NCBI GenBank assembly: GCA_963718635.1
Contig: OY970367.1
Coordinates: 310,001 to 374,000, forward strand
Direction: 5' to 3'
DNA from: JAIOQJ01 sp963718635
GTDB taxonomy: Bacteria > Planctomycetota > Planctomycetia > Gemmatales > Gemmataceae
Length of the DNA: 64,000 nt
Positions 1 through 10,230 of the stretch are shown here, piece by piece. Positions within the stretch are counted from its first letter, which is position 1. Every line of letters starts with the position of its first letter. The notes under the pieces were generated by a model, which was not told the origin of the DNA, searched no databases, and saw only the letters and a program-made list of their open reading frames with translations. Made by a program: the position numbers and the translations under genes.

Positions 1-149
1 GGCTCGCTCTTGCGTGGAACCGGCGTTGGCTTCGGCAATTCAACTGCCGGAGTCTTTGGGGACTTCGATGGCGTAGCGGGTTCAAGACCGAGATCGATCG
101 CCAGCGAATCCCAACTCGAATCTTCAAAACTGTCCGATGGTCCGTTCAT
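1..149 (-). CDS. Hypothetical protein, N-terminal fragment (cut by window edge)
   Basis: An ATG at 149-147 opens a frame that stays open to the left edge. It encodes an acidic start (MNGPSDSFEDSSWDSLAIDL) followed by a Pro/Lys/Thr-rich stretch, which looks like a disordered N-terminus. It lies downstream of the ExbB/ExbD-like group on the same strand, 75 bp after the third gene, so it may belong to that operon. No family can be named from about 49 residues. Confidence 0.5.
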   Translation of the reverse strand, partial: MNGPSDSFEDSSWDSLAIDLGLEPATPSKSPKTPAVELPKPTPVPRKSE

Positions 150-224
150 AGTCGTCCAAATGCGATAAAGAAGCGATGGCTATTCGACGCTTCGGTTGAT
201 TATAGCAATTTCGTGGATGGCCTG

Positions 225-860
225 TCATTCCCCCGCCTTGATCTTCGAATCCGCCACAAGAATGACTTCAATTTGTTTTTTCTCGAGTGCATCTTTCAGG
301 GTTTTTCGCGCTTCGACGTCGGTGTTGTCTTTATCGATGAACTCGATTCGGACGACCTTGACCGGCTTTTGTTCCACTTTGCGGTCGTCGATCCATTGCA
401 GGACTTGCTCGACGGTCAACGGCTTCTCATCGTGTTGAATGCGATAATATGTCTCGCTCTTCTTCGAAACCGGCAGCACGTAGACCGTCACCGGCTGGAC
501 CGGCGCGCTATCTTTTTTGACCAACTTCGGCTCGACCTTCGTTTCCTCGGTGGTGATATCGACGAACGGCTTGCCCTTTTGTTCATCGGGCGAATGACCA
601 CCCCCTCTGCCGCCGACCCCGAAGCCGCCTTCGCCCATCATGTAGTAGACGAGCAGTGCGCCCGCAGCGCCTCCCAAAAGCTTCGTAAACCGGAGTAATC
701 GATCGGGTGGACTCTTGTGGAATACGAACTTGGCCAGCCCTCGGGAAAGCAGATTGGCAACGACAAACCCCGTGAGAAAACCGCCGGCCACCGCTAGGCC
801 TGTGACGATCGATTTCTCGACCGTTCCGAATTCCGCCAGCAAGTGCATGTGTTTCTCCAT
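225..860 (-). CDS. Membrane protein of an ExbB/ExbD-like operon, unknown function
   Basis: A 211-residue protein. Residues about 15-40 form a hydrophobic helix, and a second short one (about 62-75) leads into a Gly-rich stretch and a charged linker. The C-terminal half (about 120-205) is a soluble alpha/beta-looking domain with no family I recognise. The gene starts 8 bp after the ExbD-like stop, so it is probably cotranscribed and may encode a partner of the proton-channel pair. The final part (ALEKKQIEVILVADSKIKAGE region) is out of the membrane. Confidence 0.7.
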   Translation of the reverse strand: MEKHMHLLAEFGTVEKSIVTGLAVAGGFLTGFVVANLLSRGLAKFVFHKSPPDRLLRFTKLLGGAAGALLVYYMMGEGGFGVGGRGGGHSPDEQKGKPFVDITTEETKVEPKLVKKDSAPVQPVTVYVLPVSKKSETYYRIQHDEKPLTVEQVLQWIDDRKVEQKPVKVVRIEFIDKDNTDVEARKTLKDALEKKQIEVILVADSKIKAGE

Positions 861-868
861 CAGCGGGT

Positions 869-1402
869 TTAGGGGAGTTCGCGGTTCTGCGTATTTTCGA
901 ACTCGAACGGCACGCCTTCGAACCAGCGCTTGTACTCTTTCAGTTTGCCGAACGTGATCGCGCCGCGCTTCGCCTGGTGCGGCAGCAAGGCGAGAAAGAG
1001 CGATTCGCGATCGGGACCGATACGGCGTTTCTGGTCGTCGATCAGTTCGCGGGCCGTCGCTTGCCCGTCGATTTCGTGCCGTCGGCCGCCGCCGTAATAA
1101 TAGAGCTTACCATCATCGCCGTCGATTTCGGTGAGGCAGACGCTCACTTTCTCGGCCGGATTGGTCCGTTCCGCCTGCAACTTGCGCACATCCTTACGCG
1201 AGCGCTCCAGTTCGATGCGCAGACCGGCCATTTCCATTTTCATTTCGCTCGGCGTCTGTTCTGCATCGGCAGTTTCGGCACTGCGGACATTCTCCGACTG
1301 GTTCATGAACGGCATCAACAGGAAGATGCAAAACAGCAGGATGAGCACATCGATCAGAGGAATGAAAAATCGGGTGACGGCCCGTTTCGGTCGTTCGATC
1401 AC
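869..1402 (-). CDS. ExbD/TolR-like protein
   Basis: The start is a GTG at 1402 that overlaps the TGA of the upstream ExbB-like gene (GTGA), a sign of translational coupling. The 177-residue product has a short basic N-terminus, one transmembrane helix at about residues 10-33 (PLIDVLILLFCIFLLMPF) and then a coiled-coil-like charged region (about 50-85) and a soluble domain. The topology and the 'PLIDVLxLLxxFFL' pattern match ExbD/TolR stators, where the helix packs into an ExbB/MotA-type channel. The coiled coil is longer than in classical ExbD. Substrate and energised partner are unknown. Confidence 0.75.
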   Translation of the reverse strand: MIERPKRAVTRFFIPLIDVLILLFCIFLLMPFMNQSENVRSAETADAEQTPSEMKMEMAGLRIELERSRKDVRKLQAERTNPAEKVSVCLTEIDGDDGKLYYYGGGRRHEIDGQATARELIDDQKRRIGPDRESLFLALLPHQAKRGAITFGKLKEYKRWFEGVPFEFENTQNRELP

Positions 1403-1911
1403 AACTTGGCCTCCGGTTTCGGCAACGGCGAGCCGGCCAGCGTGCGGATCAGGTCGCGGCCCACCAGCGCTATCCACGTAGGCAAGATGTTGATCAACGC
1501 CATGAAGAGACCGCTGCCCGTAGCCGTGATGGCCGGAGCATATCGTTTGATGATCTCCTGCGGCGAAAAATCCGTTGAGTTGAAGGTCTGCAAGATAGCC
1601 GCCACGGTGCCGAGCAAGCCGAGCAGCGGAAACCATTCGGCGGCTTGCGCCAGGTGCGACAACCACGGGTCGGGGCGTTCGTCGAAGTTGCCCTCGCGCC
1701 AGTGCAGCGCCTTCCAGACCAAGACCGTCTGCATGGAAAAGAGCAAGCCGCCAAGCGCCAGGATCAGCCAATCGATAGCTGAGTTGCGCACCCGGCGGAA
1801 GTAATAAACCTGTGCGTCGGGCGGAATCGACGCAGCGACTAAGACCGCGACCGCCACCGGCATCAGGGCGAAGATCGTCGGCAGCAGTTGCTGGATCAGA
1901 AAACGGCGCAC
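1399..1911 (-). CDS. ExbB/TolQ/MotA-family proton channel protein
   Basis: A 170-residue membrane protein with helices at about 8-27, 45-65, 95-112 and 130-150. The stretch GLLGTVAAILQTFNS followed by ITATGSGLFMALINILP is the MotA/TolQ/ExbB signature, a small-residue-rich pair of helices that line the proton path. The start is a GTG at 1911 preceded by GAGGAGG at good spacing. It heads a three-gene set with the ExbD-like and membrane genes. It is shorter than E. coli ExbB and the role is likely proton-motive-force coupling to an envelope process (inference). Confidence 0.85.
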   Translation of the reverse strand: MRRFLIQQLLPTIFALMPVAVAVLVAASIPPDAQVYYFRRVRNSAIDWLILALGGLLFSMQTVLVWKALHWREGNFDERPDPWLSHLAQAAEWFPLLGLLGTVAAILQTFNSTDFSPQEIIKRYAPAITATGSGLFMALINILPTWIALVGRDLIRTLAGSPLPKPEAKL

Positions 1912-1992
1912 GCAAGCCTCCTCGTTGCTTCGGCAGTTCCGATTCGAGAAGGGTGTTTTATTAACTCGGCTGCTGAAGTGACTCGTTAGCCT

Positions 1993-2176
1993 CGTTACCA
2001 GGCTCTGCCTGGTAACGGGTCGCTGAGGCTCTGCCTCGTTCGGCCAGCTATCAGTCGTGAAGTCCTGTCTCGCAAAGTCTCTCTTCGAGGCAGAGCCTCG
2101 ACGACCCGTTACCAGGCAGAGCCTGGTAACGAGAGGTCAGCCTGGTAACGAGAGGTCAGCCTGGTAACGAGTGGTC
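1993..2176. repeat. Palindromic repeat cluster with 3 x 19-bp tandem units
   Basis: Two copies of a perfect palindrome with core GTTACCAGG...CCTGGTAAC (1993-2017 and 2107-2131) face each other, with a second palindrome family (GAGGCTCTGCCTC type) between them. A 19-bp unit (AGCCTGGTAACGAGAGGTC) follows in tandem at 2120-2138, 2139-2157 and 2158-2176, the last with one change. This lies between two minus-strand transcription units and may act as a terminator or be a REP-type dispersed repeat. Confidence 0.85.
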
Positions 2177-2179
2177 AAA

Positions 2180-5100
2180 TTACTGCTGCGGCGGTTGCAC
2201 TTCGCGGATCAGGGCTCCCTGGGTTTCGCTCAGCACTAGGATGCCGAACTTGACGATCGGTGAATGTTCCGGCGTGCTCACCGAGGCATAGTCGAACTTG
2301 CCCCGGTGATCCGTGTAACCGTCTTTGTGGAACTTCACCGTGCCGTTTTGCAGGCGGACGTAGGTCTTTACGTAAACCTTGGCGAGCGGCTTGCTGGTGG
2401 CCGCTTCCATGATCTGTACTTGGCCGTAGTTCTCGTTGATGGTGGCGTTCATCACATTGGCCAGCACCGCTTGCGAGCGAGTCTTGCCATTGGCGGTGAT
2501 CTCCACCAGCACGTTCTTGTCGGCCAAGTTTTCGGGCATGGGGATGGCCAGCTTGTCCTGGAAGTTCGGCAGTTGGTACTCCTTCGTTTCGTTGGGCCGA
2601 ATCATGGAGAACTGGCCGCCCGATTGTTGCACGAACGGATTACGGCTGAAGAGCAGTTCCACGTCCATCAGGTAATAATTGACGCGGACCGTCTCCAGGT
2701 TCTTCCAACTCAGGTTGATCGTCTTGGCGGCGACGGCGAACTCAAAGCTCGGCTCCTTGGCGGCCAGCTTGGCTTGTTGTTGCGCTTGATCTTCCTTATC
2801 CACCAGCTTCGGGCCCTTGCCATCGAACTCATCGAGTTGGCCGGCGATGGCGCCGAAGGCATTGCGCCAACGCTCGACCGGATGGTTGCCGTACTTGGCG
2901 ATGATCGATCGCACTTTGCGCGGGTCGTCGTTGAAGAGATCGAGATAGGCGGCACAGTAGTCGTACTGCATCGGCGTGGCGACTTTGCTCGGGTTCACTT
3001 GCGCGAAGGCGAGCAAGGCATCGTCCACGCGATCTTGCAGCAACAGGTAGTAACTGGCTTCGAGTTGGTCGTCGTCCGTAAGCCGGGTGCGATAGCTGAG
3101 CATTTTCAGGAAATGCTCGTACTGTTGGTGGAAACGGCCGTTGACGATCTGGCGGTTATGGCCGAGCGAATGAGCCCGGGCATTGACCAATGGCTGATAT
3201 TCGAAGTGCTCGTACTGATGCCGTGCGACTGGATCGACCGTGAGCAGCGCGGTATCAATGGGCCCGGCACACTCATTGACCGATCTGATCGTCGTGCGCC
3301 AAATACTCTTTGATGACCGCCGGCTGGTTGTGCAGCAGGCTGTAAGACCAGAGCGTCGGATTGAATACATGGCGTTGCGTTGAGTGAAGCGAGAGTCGCT
3401 TCAAAGAAGGCTTTGTCGCGCATGCGGAAGGCGATTTTATCGAGATCGAGCGCGTTGATGTTCTCGCGGTTCGATCATGGCGGCTACCTGCTCCGGCGTG
3501 CCGTTCTGGGAGACATAATCCCACGATTCGGTGTCGAGCTTGGTCGGCTTGTCCACCACGTTGAAGGTGAATGCGGTGGCTGCGGCGACCAGCGTTTCCG
3601 CCTTTGCTACGTGGACCGGGAAATGGGCATATTGCCCGGCCTTGGGGAAATAGAACTGATAGTCGACAATTTGTGTGTGATAGGGCTCTAAGTCGAGCGA
3701 CACCGTCTTCGTCGGTTGGCCATTGGAGACAGCCAGGGCGCCCACCGGAATTTGGATCAATACTGATAGTCGTTGCCGTGAGGGGGTAGGATTAGTGACG
3801 ACCACTTGGCAGCCATAGACCGTGTGGATGACAAATTCATCGGTGACGAATTTATCGAGCCGTTCGCCGTTCTCGTCTTTGTAGCGATCGCCGGAGCGAT
3901 AGAAATTCTGGCTGACGAGGATCTGCACTTTGTCGCTCAATCCGGCAACCGGCTTGACTTCTTCGTGAAAGGCCAGGGCAATGCCGCCGGGGATGAAGGT
4001 CATCTTGCCGTCCTCGAACTTCACCTCATGCTTGGCGGCGGTGAAGGGCAGATCGAGCACCGCCAGGGCCAACATCATTTCGGTGAAGTTGCGCGAAGCA
4101 TCCGCCAGGTTGCGCGACAGGAACGGGCTCTGGCCATCGTGCTTGGCGTAATCGACCCAGAAATGGCTGACGCCGATCAGCGCGGCCACTTGCTGTTGGA
4201 TAGTCAGCTTGTAGTAATTGTTCTCGGCCAGTTCTTGGGTTAGATCGACCTTGCGATAAAGCCGGGCGGGGGCGTCTTTGCCGGCGCGGTCATCCGACAT
4301 GAACTCTGAAGCATTTCCGACGTCAACTGCCGCGGCAATTTCGGCATCAAGGCCCGGATCAGGATTGGTCAGCTCCAGTTCACGTTCGGCCTTGTCCATC
4401 GTCTTCAAGCCAAGCGTTGCGCCGTCCCGCCTGGAGAATTTCTTCGAAAGCTCCTTAAGGTCCTTCATTTCTTTATGAGCTTCGGCATGCGCTTGAGGCA
4501 GCCCTTCGGCGGGAGCCGATTTTGGAGTGTCGCTCGCATCCAACATGTCTCGATCAGTCTTCATCTTGAATCTATCGTTCCCAGCTTCGTACCTAAATAT
4601 GGAACCCACGCCGCTCTTGGTCGACTTCTCCCCGTCTGTTATTTCCCCCTGCCTTCACCGCTGTCTCGAACAGCATCCGCTCGCGCTCTCGTTCGGCGGC
4701 AACAGGCGGACCAGATCGTTCAGGTGCCGGGTGGTCGCGTTGGTTCGCCGGCGAGGCGTTGGGCCAACAGGACGCGCTCGACCGTGTTGAGCCGGGCGTG
4801 CTGCCACGGCTGCATGATAACCTGCAAGTCGTCTTCCAGCAGCCAATGGTCGAGGAAGGTCTTGTCTTTCTTGTTGACCAGATAAGGCTTCACGATGGTG
4901 CGGAAGAACTCGGGATCTTTCTTGGCGATGAAGAAGCTCAATTCATGGCAGGCAAACTTGGAATAGAGCGTCTTCTTCTCTTCGATCTTCAACGTCGGCC
5001 AAGTCAGCACGAACGCGAACTCCGCCAACTTCGGATCGTGCGACAGCGTCGAATAGAGGCCGTAGACTTTAGCCAAGCTGTCGTAGACTTCAAAGCGGCT

Positions 5101-8100
5101 GGCTGCGGCATCGGCCAATACGAATGTCTGGCCGGCTCGCAGCACATTCACCTGCTTCTGCTGCGTGAAATGGCTCTTCGCGATCGAGGCCGTTGCGCAG
5201 GCGCAGATCAACGAAGTCGGTCTTCTGTTCCGGCAGCTGAGCGACCGAGCGGTCGTATTCACCGGATCGACGGCCAGCACGTGGATCATGGCAGTGCGCG
5301 CCGAGTCACTTGCGGCGGAATCTTGACAAAGCCGTCCTTGATCGGGGATCAGATTCAGCAGCGTGGCCGAGGCATCGTAGAGGAAATCGAGATTGGCAAA
5401 GTCGCCGGCTGCGCCGCCGCCTTTGGCTTCCCCCCATCGCATTACCGGGCTCCGCTGCTCCTGCCGGCGCCCTGCGCCTGCCTCCTTGAGCAACGTTGCT
5501 TCTGATACTCTTCGCCGGCCTGGGCCATGTTGCTCGCCGGTTTCCGTCGAGCGCACCACCCACGGATTCAACAACAGGGCCGGGCGTTCGAGCATGTTGC
5601 CGGGGAACTTCTTCTGCAGACGGCGATCGAGCACGTAGCGATATTCATCGCCGATGTTGCGGCCCGGCGAGATAGATCGATTCGGCCGAGAGCGGGAACG
5701 TCGCCTTGCAGTTCGACATCGCGCACCCGGCTGAGGTCGGCGAAGGCGCTGAAGGCCGGCAGATAACGCGTGCCATAGACGTGCAAGCGGGTGAACTTCG
5801 AGAAATCGCGCAGGCGGATCGGTGACGTTCTCGGCATCGCCGACGATGCCGGCGATCTGCACCGGCTTCAGGGCCGGCAGTTGCAAGTGGCGCAGCTTGC
5901 CGAGCACGTAGCCTGCCTTCATCGTTCCGTCCGCCACGCGAATGCGCAGCCGGATGCGGGTTCCCGTTTCCTTCAGCCAGAGATCGTAGTCGCCCGCGGC
6001 CAGACCGGTGATTTCGATCATGCCGTCGTTGATGGCCAAGGCGTCGAAGCGATCGGCGTCGATGGTTGCGCCGCGCATTTCGAACAGGGCCAGTTCGTCG
6101 CGTTCGGCTTGGCCGCAGTGCCGAGATACGGCAACGCGATCGGCTCGCCTGCCTTGCGCATGCACCACCTGGCGATAGGTGTGGCGATTCGAGCGGCAAC
6201 GTCCAGTTGTGCGAAATCCCTTCCGGGCCCGCTTGCGGTGATAGTGGCGATGTCGGTCAAGTGCGCCAAGCCGCACGCGGCCGCTGGCGTCGCTCTTCAA
6301 GCAGCACGTTGATCGGTTCTTTGAATTCGCGATGCTTGATCGTCAACTGCACCGGGCGATCCGTCTTCGCTTCGCCAGTTCGGCCGAGCAGTTCGATCAC
6401 ATACTCGTCGCCGAACTTGGCCAGGTGCAGGTCTTCGATCTTGTCGGTCTGGTCGATGCCGTTGAGGCTGAAGGTCTCGCCCGCTGCCAGATCGATATCT
6501 TTGCCTAGGCTGAGGCTCTTCACCTTCGCTTGCAAGCGACGATGGTCAGGCCGCCAAGCCGCGACGGCACGCGGAATTCATGCACCGATTCGCGATCTTC
6601 AAAAAGCTTGAAATCGGTTACTTGCGTCGAGGTCGCAATGCCATCCTGATCCGTGGCCGTGATACCAGCCGCACGTCTTCCAACAGTTTCACCGAAACCG
6701 GCAAGCCATTGAGGCGAAGGCTCGGCCGAATCAACAGCGAAGCGAGGCGCTGCGTCAGCAGCGATTCGCGATCGACGTGGATGCCCGCCGTCAGGGTGTA
6801 GGCTTCCGCCTGATGCTGCAGCAAATCGAGGCTGGAGAAATCGCCTTTGCTGATGACGATCGGCTGCCGGCCGGGCGTCGTGCTGAAAGGGACGAGAACA
6901 ACGCCTTTGTCGCTCCGCCTTGTATTCCTGGCCGCCGAGCCAGACCGTGGCGCTTCGGCACGATCGCGTTGGCTTCATCGATGATCGTCAATTTCTGCCC
7001 GGCGGTGCTCATGCCGGCCACAGCGCGGAGACGGCCTTTGCGAATCAGCGCCCGGCTGCTCTTGCCGCGCGCCGATGAAATCGACCACGTAGACGCCCGG
7101 CTTGGTCATCTGCGGGAAGTCGAACGTGCGGCCGATGCGTCGGAACGGCGCATCGGTGTAAGTGTGGGTATTGCTCCGAATTGGCGACCAGGCCATCGAG
7201 ATTGATGGCGGTGTCCACTTCCCGCTTCTGCAGTGCGGTAGAAATTCTGCGTGTTGACTTCGAACACTTTGACCATCAACGTCGGCACATTCTTGATGAA
7301 CAGGTCCAGACTTCACCGGCTCATCGACGCCGAAGGCGGTTTTGTTGGTCGCGGCAAAGTCGATGTCGATGCGATCCTTCAACTGGCGATACTGTTCCGG
7401 CGGCAACTGCGCCGCCCAGGTTTCCGGCTCGCCCAGGCCGTTCTCGATCTTGGTCTCGGCAAACAGGTGCTGCAAGTAAACATCGTTGATGTAGGGCTCG
7501 TACTCTTTGGCGTTTTCCGCTTTCAGCAGCAGTTCTTTCAAGTAGCTACGCACCAGAGTCTCATCGTTGCCGACGACGCTCAGCATCGTCCAAGGCGTGT
7601 ATTGACCGTTCAGATCGGCGGCGAACTGGCGCTGGTTGTTGTTCTCCAACATCACTTTGGACATGTAGCCTTGGAAGCGCGGCAGTTGCAGATACTCGAT
7701 GAACAAGGCCTTGTTGACGATGCCGAGCGATTGATCGAGCACGAGCCGATGAAAGAGCACATGGGCCTTGAGCGGGTTGAATGATGGCGGCAGCTTGCGC
7801 GTGAAGGCGACCAGGCGATCGAGATAGGCCTTGGTGAGTGCGGGATCGCGGCGCCAATCTTCATCATCACCCGGCTGCAGCTTCGAGATCCATGCTTGCG
7901 CGAAGTTGGCGTTTTGGATCAGATCGGGCTTCAGCTTCAGCAGTTCATCCAGTTGGGCGAGCGTCAAAAGCCGATGAATATTGAACGAACCAAAGCCGCC
8001 GGAGTATTGCGTATTCAGATCGTCGGCCACGATCTTGGCGAGATTGGCGATGTCGGGCCGGGTTACGCGCCGAGCAGATGCCGGCGGAGGTTCGCTTCCG

Positions 8101-8606
8101 TCTTATCGGTGAGCAGCCAATCGAGAGCGACCTCTTCGTAATTGTCGGTCCCTTGTGCCCAGCGCCGTTGCGATAGGGTGGCCAGCGTAGTCGCGCGAAA
8201 TGGCGTTGGAGTCGAGAGCGGTGGGTAGATTCGGCGTGCCGCCCTGCACGATTTTTTGATGGTTGAAGTAAAGCCCCAGGCGATTCTTGAAGTAAGCGAG
8301 CGATTGCTCCGGGTTCTTTTCGTAGTTGAGCAGGGCATGGCGGGTCTGGATTTCGGTCAGTCGTTGCGATTGGTTGAAGCGCTCGAACCAGGGCTTGAAC
8401 AGAGCGACGGCCTTTTCATTTTCGCCCTGATTCAAATAGTGCAGGCAGTGGTAGTAGTAATAATCTTCCGTGCCGGGGATGAGCTTCTTCAAGGCTTCGG
8501 CGCGGTCTTTGCCCAGCGCGAAGTCTTCCGCAAACGATATGTCGCCGGCGTGGGCGTAGGGCATCATAAACATAACCAAGGCGAGGGAAAGGACTGACCG
8601 TTGCAT
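2180..8606 (-). pseudogene. Giant secreted protein (alpha-2-macroglobulin-like?), broken by many frameshifts
   Basis: One minus-strand gene of about 2,140 codons can be followed from an ATG at 8606 (Shine-Dalgarno GGAG 9 nt upstream; signal peptide MQRSVLSLALVMFMMPYAHA) to a TAA-type end at 2180, but only by changing frame at least nine times. Clean segments are 8606 to about 8190, 8030 to about 7300, 6535-6257, about 5170-4720, 4609-3437 and 3370-2180. The N-terminal third is alpha-helical and repeat-like; the last two thirds have beta-sandwich-like stretches, and the end (KVYVKTYVRLQNGTVKFHKD, then a GYTDHRGKFDYAS stretch) resembles the final domain of large bacterial MG/A2M-like proteins. 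The A2M link is from general resemblance and is not firm. No thioester motif (CxEQ) was seen. Confidence 0.7.
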
Positions 8607-8859
8607 GGATTTGACTCCGGAAGAGATAGGCCGTCGGGCGCAGGTGCTTGGCATGAAGCAAGAGCCTGCCGCTAGTGTATAGACGATTGAGGGCGGTAAT
8701 GGTTTTAGGGGGTTGGATAAGGGGGCATAACACGATAGAAGAATTCTCGCGCAAGGCGCTAAGCGCAAAGAAAAACCAAGAAGAATCAACCACGGATTAG
8801 TGTTGGTAGGGCTAACCGCAATCCAAAATTCAGTTAGACGCACGCGAACCTAAAACGCT
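8607..8859. other. Upstream region of the giant gene, no gene seen
   Basis: This stretch carries the promoter region of the giant minus-strand gene and AT-rich patches. No ORF with coding character, RNA gene or strong promoter consensus was found. Confidence 0.5.
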
Positions 8860-8984
8860 GTTAGCCGCGACGCGAAGGCTTTGCGCAGCGGAGCGATTGT
8901 GTTCGTTTGATCCCCGGCAGCTTATGCTGCTCGGCTCCCGGCCGAAAGCGCTCCGCTGCGCAAAGCCTTCGCGTCGCGGCTAAC
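8860..8984. repeat. 125-bp MITE-like element with perfect 36-bp terminal inverted repeats
   Basis: The left arm (8860-8895, starting GTTAGCCGCGACGCGAAGG) is an exact reverse complement of the right arm (8949-8984). The 53-bp centre contains a smaller imperfect hairpin (GGCAGC/GCTGC). No coding capacity. This is the shape of a non-autonomous miniature element or a large REP-type palindrome; it would also fold into a strong RNA hairpin after rfbD transcription. Confidence 0.9.
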
Positions 8985-9003
8985 TGCCTTGGCCTCACCC
9001 ATT

Positions 9004-9861
9004 TCACCCCTTGGCGATGCGGTAATAGTCGGCCAGCGCTTCCTGCCAGGGCGGCATTTTTAACGAGGCGGCCGCGCTCGCCTTGCTGCAATCGAGGACG
9101 CTGTACGCAGGCCGCTGGGCCGGCGTTTTATATTCAACGCTCGGAATGGCAGTGAGGCTCGGCTGGAGCTTCGCCTGTCGAAAAATTTCAGCGGCGAATT
9201 CGTGCCAGGAACAATCGCCGGAATTGGTGAGATGAAATAATCCCTTTGCGCCCGAATCGAGCAACTGAATGGTGGCGCTGGCGATGTGGTTTACAAAGCT
9301 GGGTGTACAACGTTGATCGGCCACGACGCGCAAAGGCTTCCCTTCCCGGGCGACGCGCAGCATGGTTTCGACAAAGTTGCCTCCTTTGCCGCCCGCGCCA
9401 CGAAGGCCATAGAGACCGCACGTGCGGATCGCCAGGTTGCGCTCGGAGATTTGACGCGTCCAATACTCGCCTGAAAGCTTGCTCAGGCCATAGGCGCTGA
9501 CGGGACCGGGCGCGTCGAGCTCCGTCCAAGGCCGGTCGCGCGTGCGATCGAGCCCGAAGACGTAATCAGTGCTGAAATGAACGAACTGCGCGTCGATGGA
9601 GCGACAGGCCAGCGCCAAGCTGCGCACCGCCCAGGCGTTGACGGCAAAGGCAGCTTCGGGTTCACTCTCTGCTTTATCAACCAAATTATAAGCGGCCGTG
9701 TTGATGACGACGTTTGGGCGCATCGCTTCCAGTTTGGCGGCCACTTCGACCGCGTTTGTCAGATCGAGCTCGGCACGGGTGAGGGGGACAACCTCGCCTT
9801 TCAACAGCGGGACCAAAGCGCGACCGAGCTGCCCAGCAGCGCCAACGACGACTGTTTTCAT
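9004..9861 (-). CDS. rfbD: dTDP-4-dehydrorhamnose reductase
   Basis: A 285-residue SDR-fold enzyme that reduces dTDP-4-dehydrorhamnose to dTDP-L-rhamnose for surface polysaccharide. Visible features are the N-terminal nucleotide-binding GAAGQLGRAL, the motif STDYVFG, and the catalytic YGLSK. RxRxxxLYG-type and PVSAYGxSKxxGE patterns are typical of RfbD. The ATG at 9861 (MKTVVVG) is preferred over an in-frame start five codons upstream because it begins the Rossmann strand directly. It stands alone between two repeat clusters, so no operon is evident. Confidence 0.9.
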   Translation of the reverse strand: MKTVVVGAAGQLGRALVPLLKGEVVPLTRAELDLTNAVEVAAKLEAMRPNVVINTAAYNLVDKAESEPEAAFAVNAWAVRSLALACRSIDAQFVHFSTDYVFGLDRTRDRPWTELDAPGPVSAYGLSKLSGEYWTRQISERNLAIRTCGLYGLRGAGGKGGNFVETMLRVAREGKPLRVVADQRCTPSFVNHIASATIQLLDSGAKGLFHLTNSGDCSWHEFAAEIFRQAKLQPSLTAIPSVEYKTPAQRPAYSVLDCSKASAAASLKMPPWQEALADYYRIAKG

Positions 9862-9950
9862 GCGTGACTCCTTCATGGAAAATGCAAAGAGCCGTCTGCG
9901 ATTGCGGTAATCGCGGACGGCTCGGCGCAGAAATTCGTCGGTTTGTGTTT

Positions 9951-10174
9951 GCCGCCACCCCGCTTGCCGGGGTGGAGCGCACGTTCGTAGCCAGATACGT
10001 CTCGCGTCGCGGCCTCGCCGCCACCCCGCTTGCCGGGGTGGAGCGTCGGTTCGTAATCAGATCGCTGTCTATGAACCGGCGCTCCACCCCGGCAAGCGGG
10101 GTGGCGGCGTTATTCTGAAAGCAACGTTATCTAGCGACGAACCCGCGCTCCACCCCGGCAAGCGGGGTGGCGGC
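9951..10174. repeat. Four 29-bp palindromic repeats, two in each orientation
   Basis: Copies at 9951-9979 and 10017-10045 read GCCGCCACCCCGCTTGCCGG then GGTGGAGCG; copies at 10080-10108 and 10146-10174 are their reverse complements. Each unit is itself a hairpin (CCACCCCG-CTTG-CCGGGGTGG) and the pairs are inverted around about 10062. All 29 positions appear identical in the four copies. This is a REP/BIME-like arrangement between rfbD and the next gene. Confidence 0.9.
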
Positions 10175-10230
10175 GAATTCAACGTTGGCAAACATCGTCG
10201 CTTGCGCCTCCGGCTAACAAAACAGAAAAC

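Noticed and set aside
869..1915. Long 348-codon frame as one protein
   Set aside because: Only the part from the GTG at 1402 shows ExbD-like features; the upstream part is antiphase to the ExbB-like gene and Arg/Gly/Ala-rich.
2264..3313. Plus-strand ORF of 349 codons opposite the giant gene
   Set aside because: It mirrors a minus-strand segment with good coding character and has no motif of its own.
9951..10174. CRISPR array
   Set aside because: Four copies only, two inverted, each self-complementary, with unequal spacers and no cas genes; better explained as REP-type repeats.
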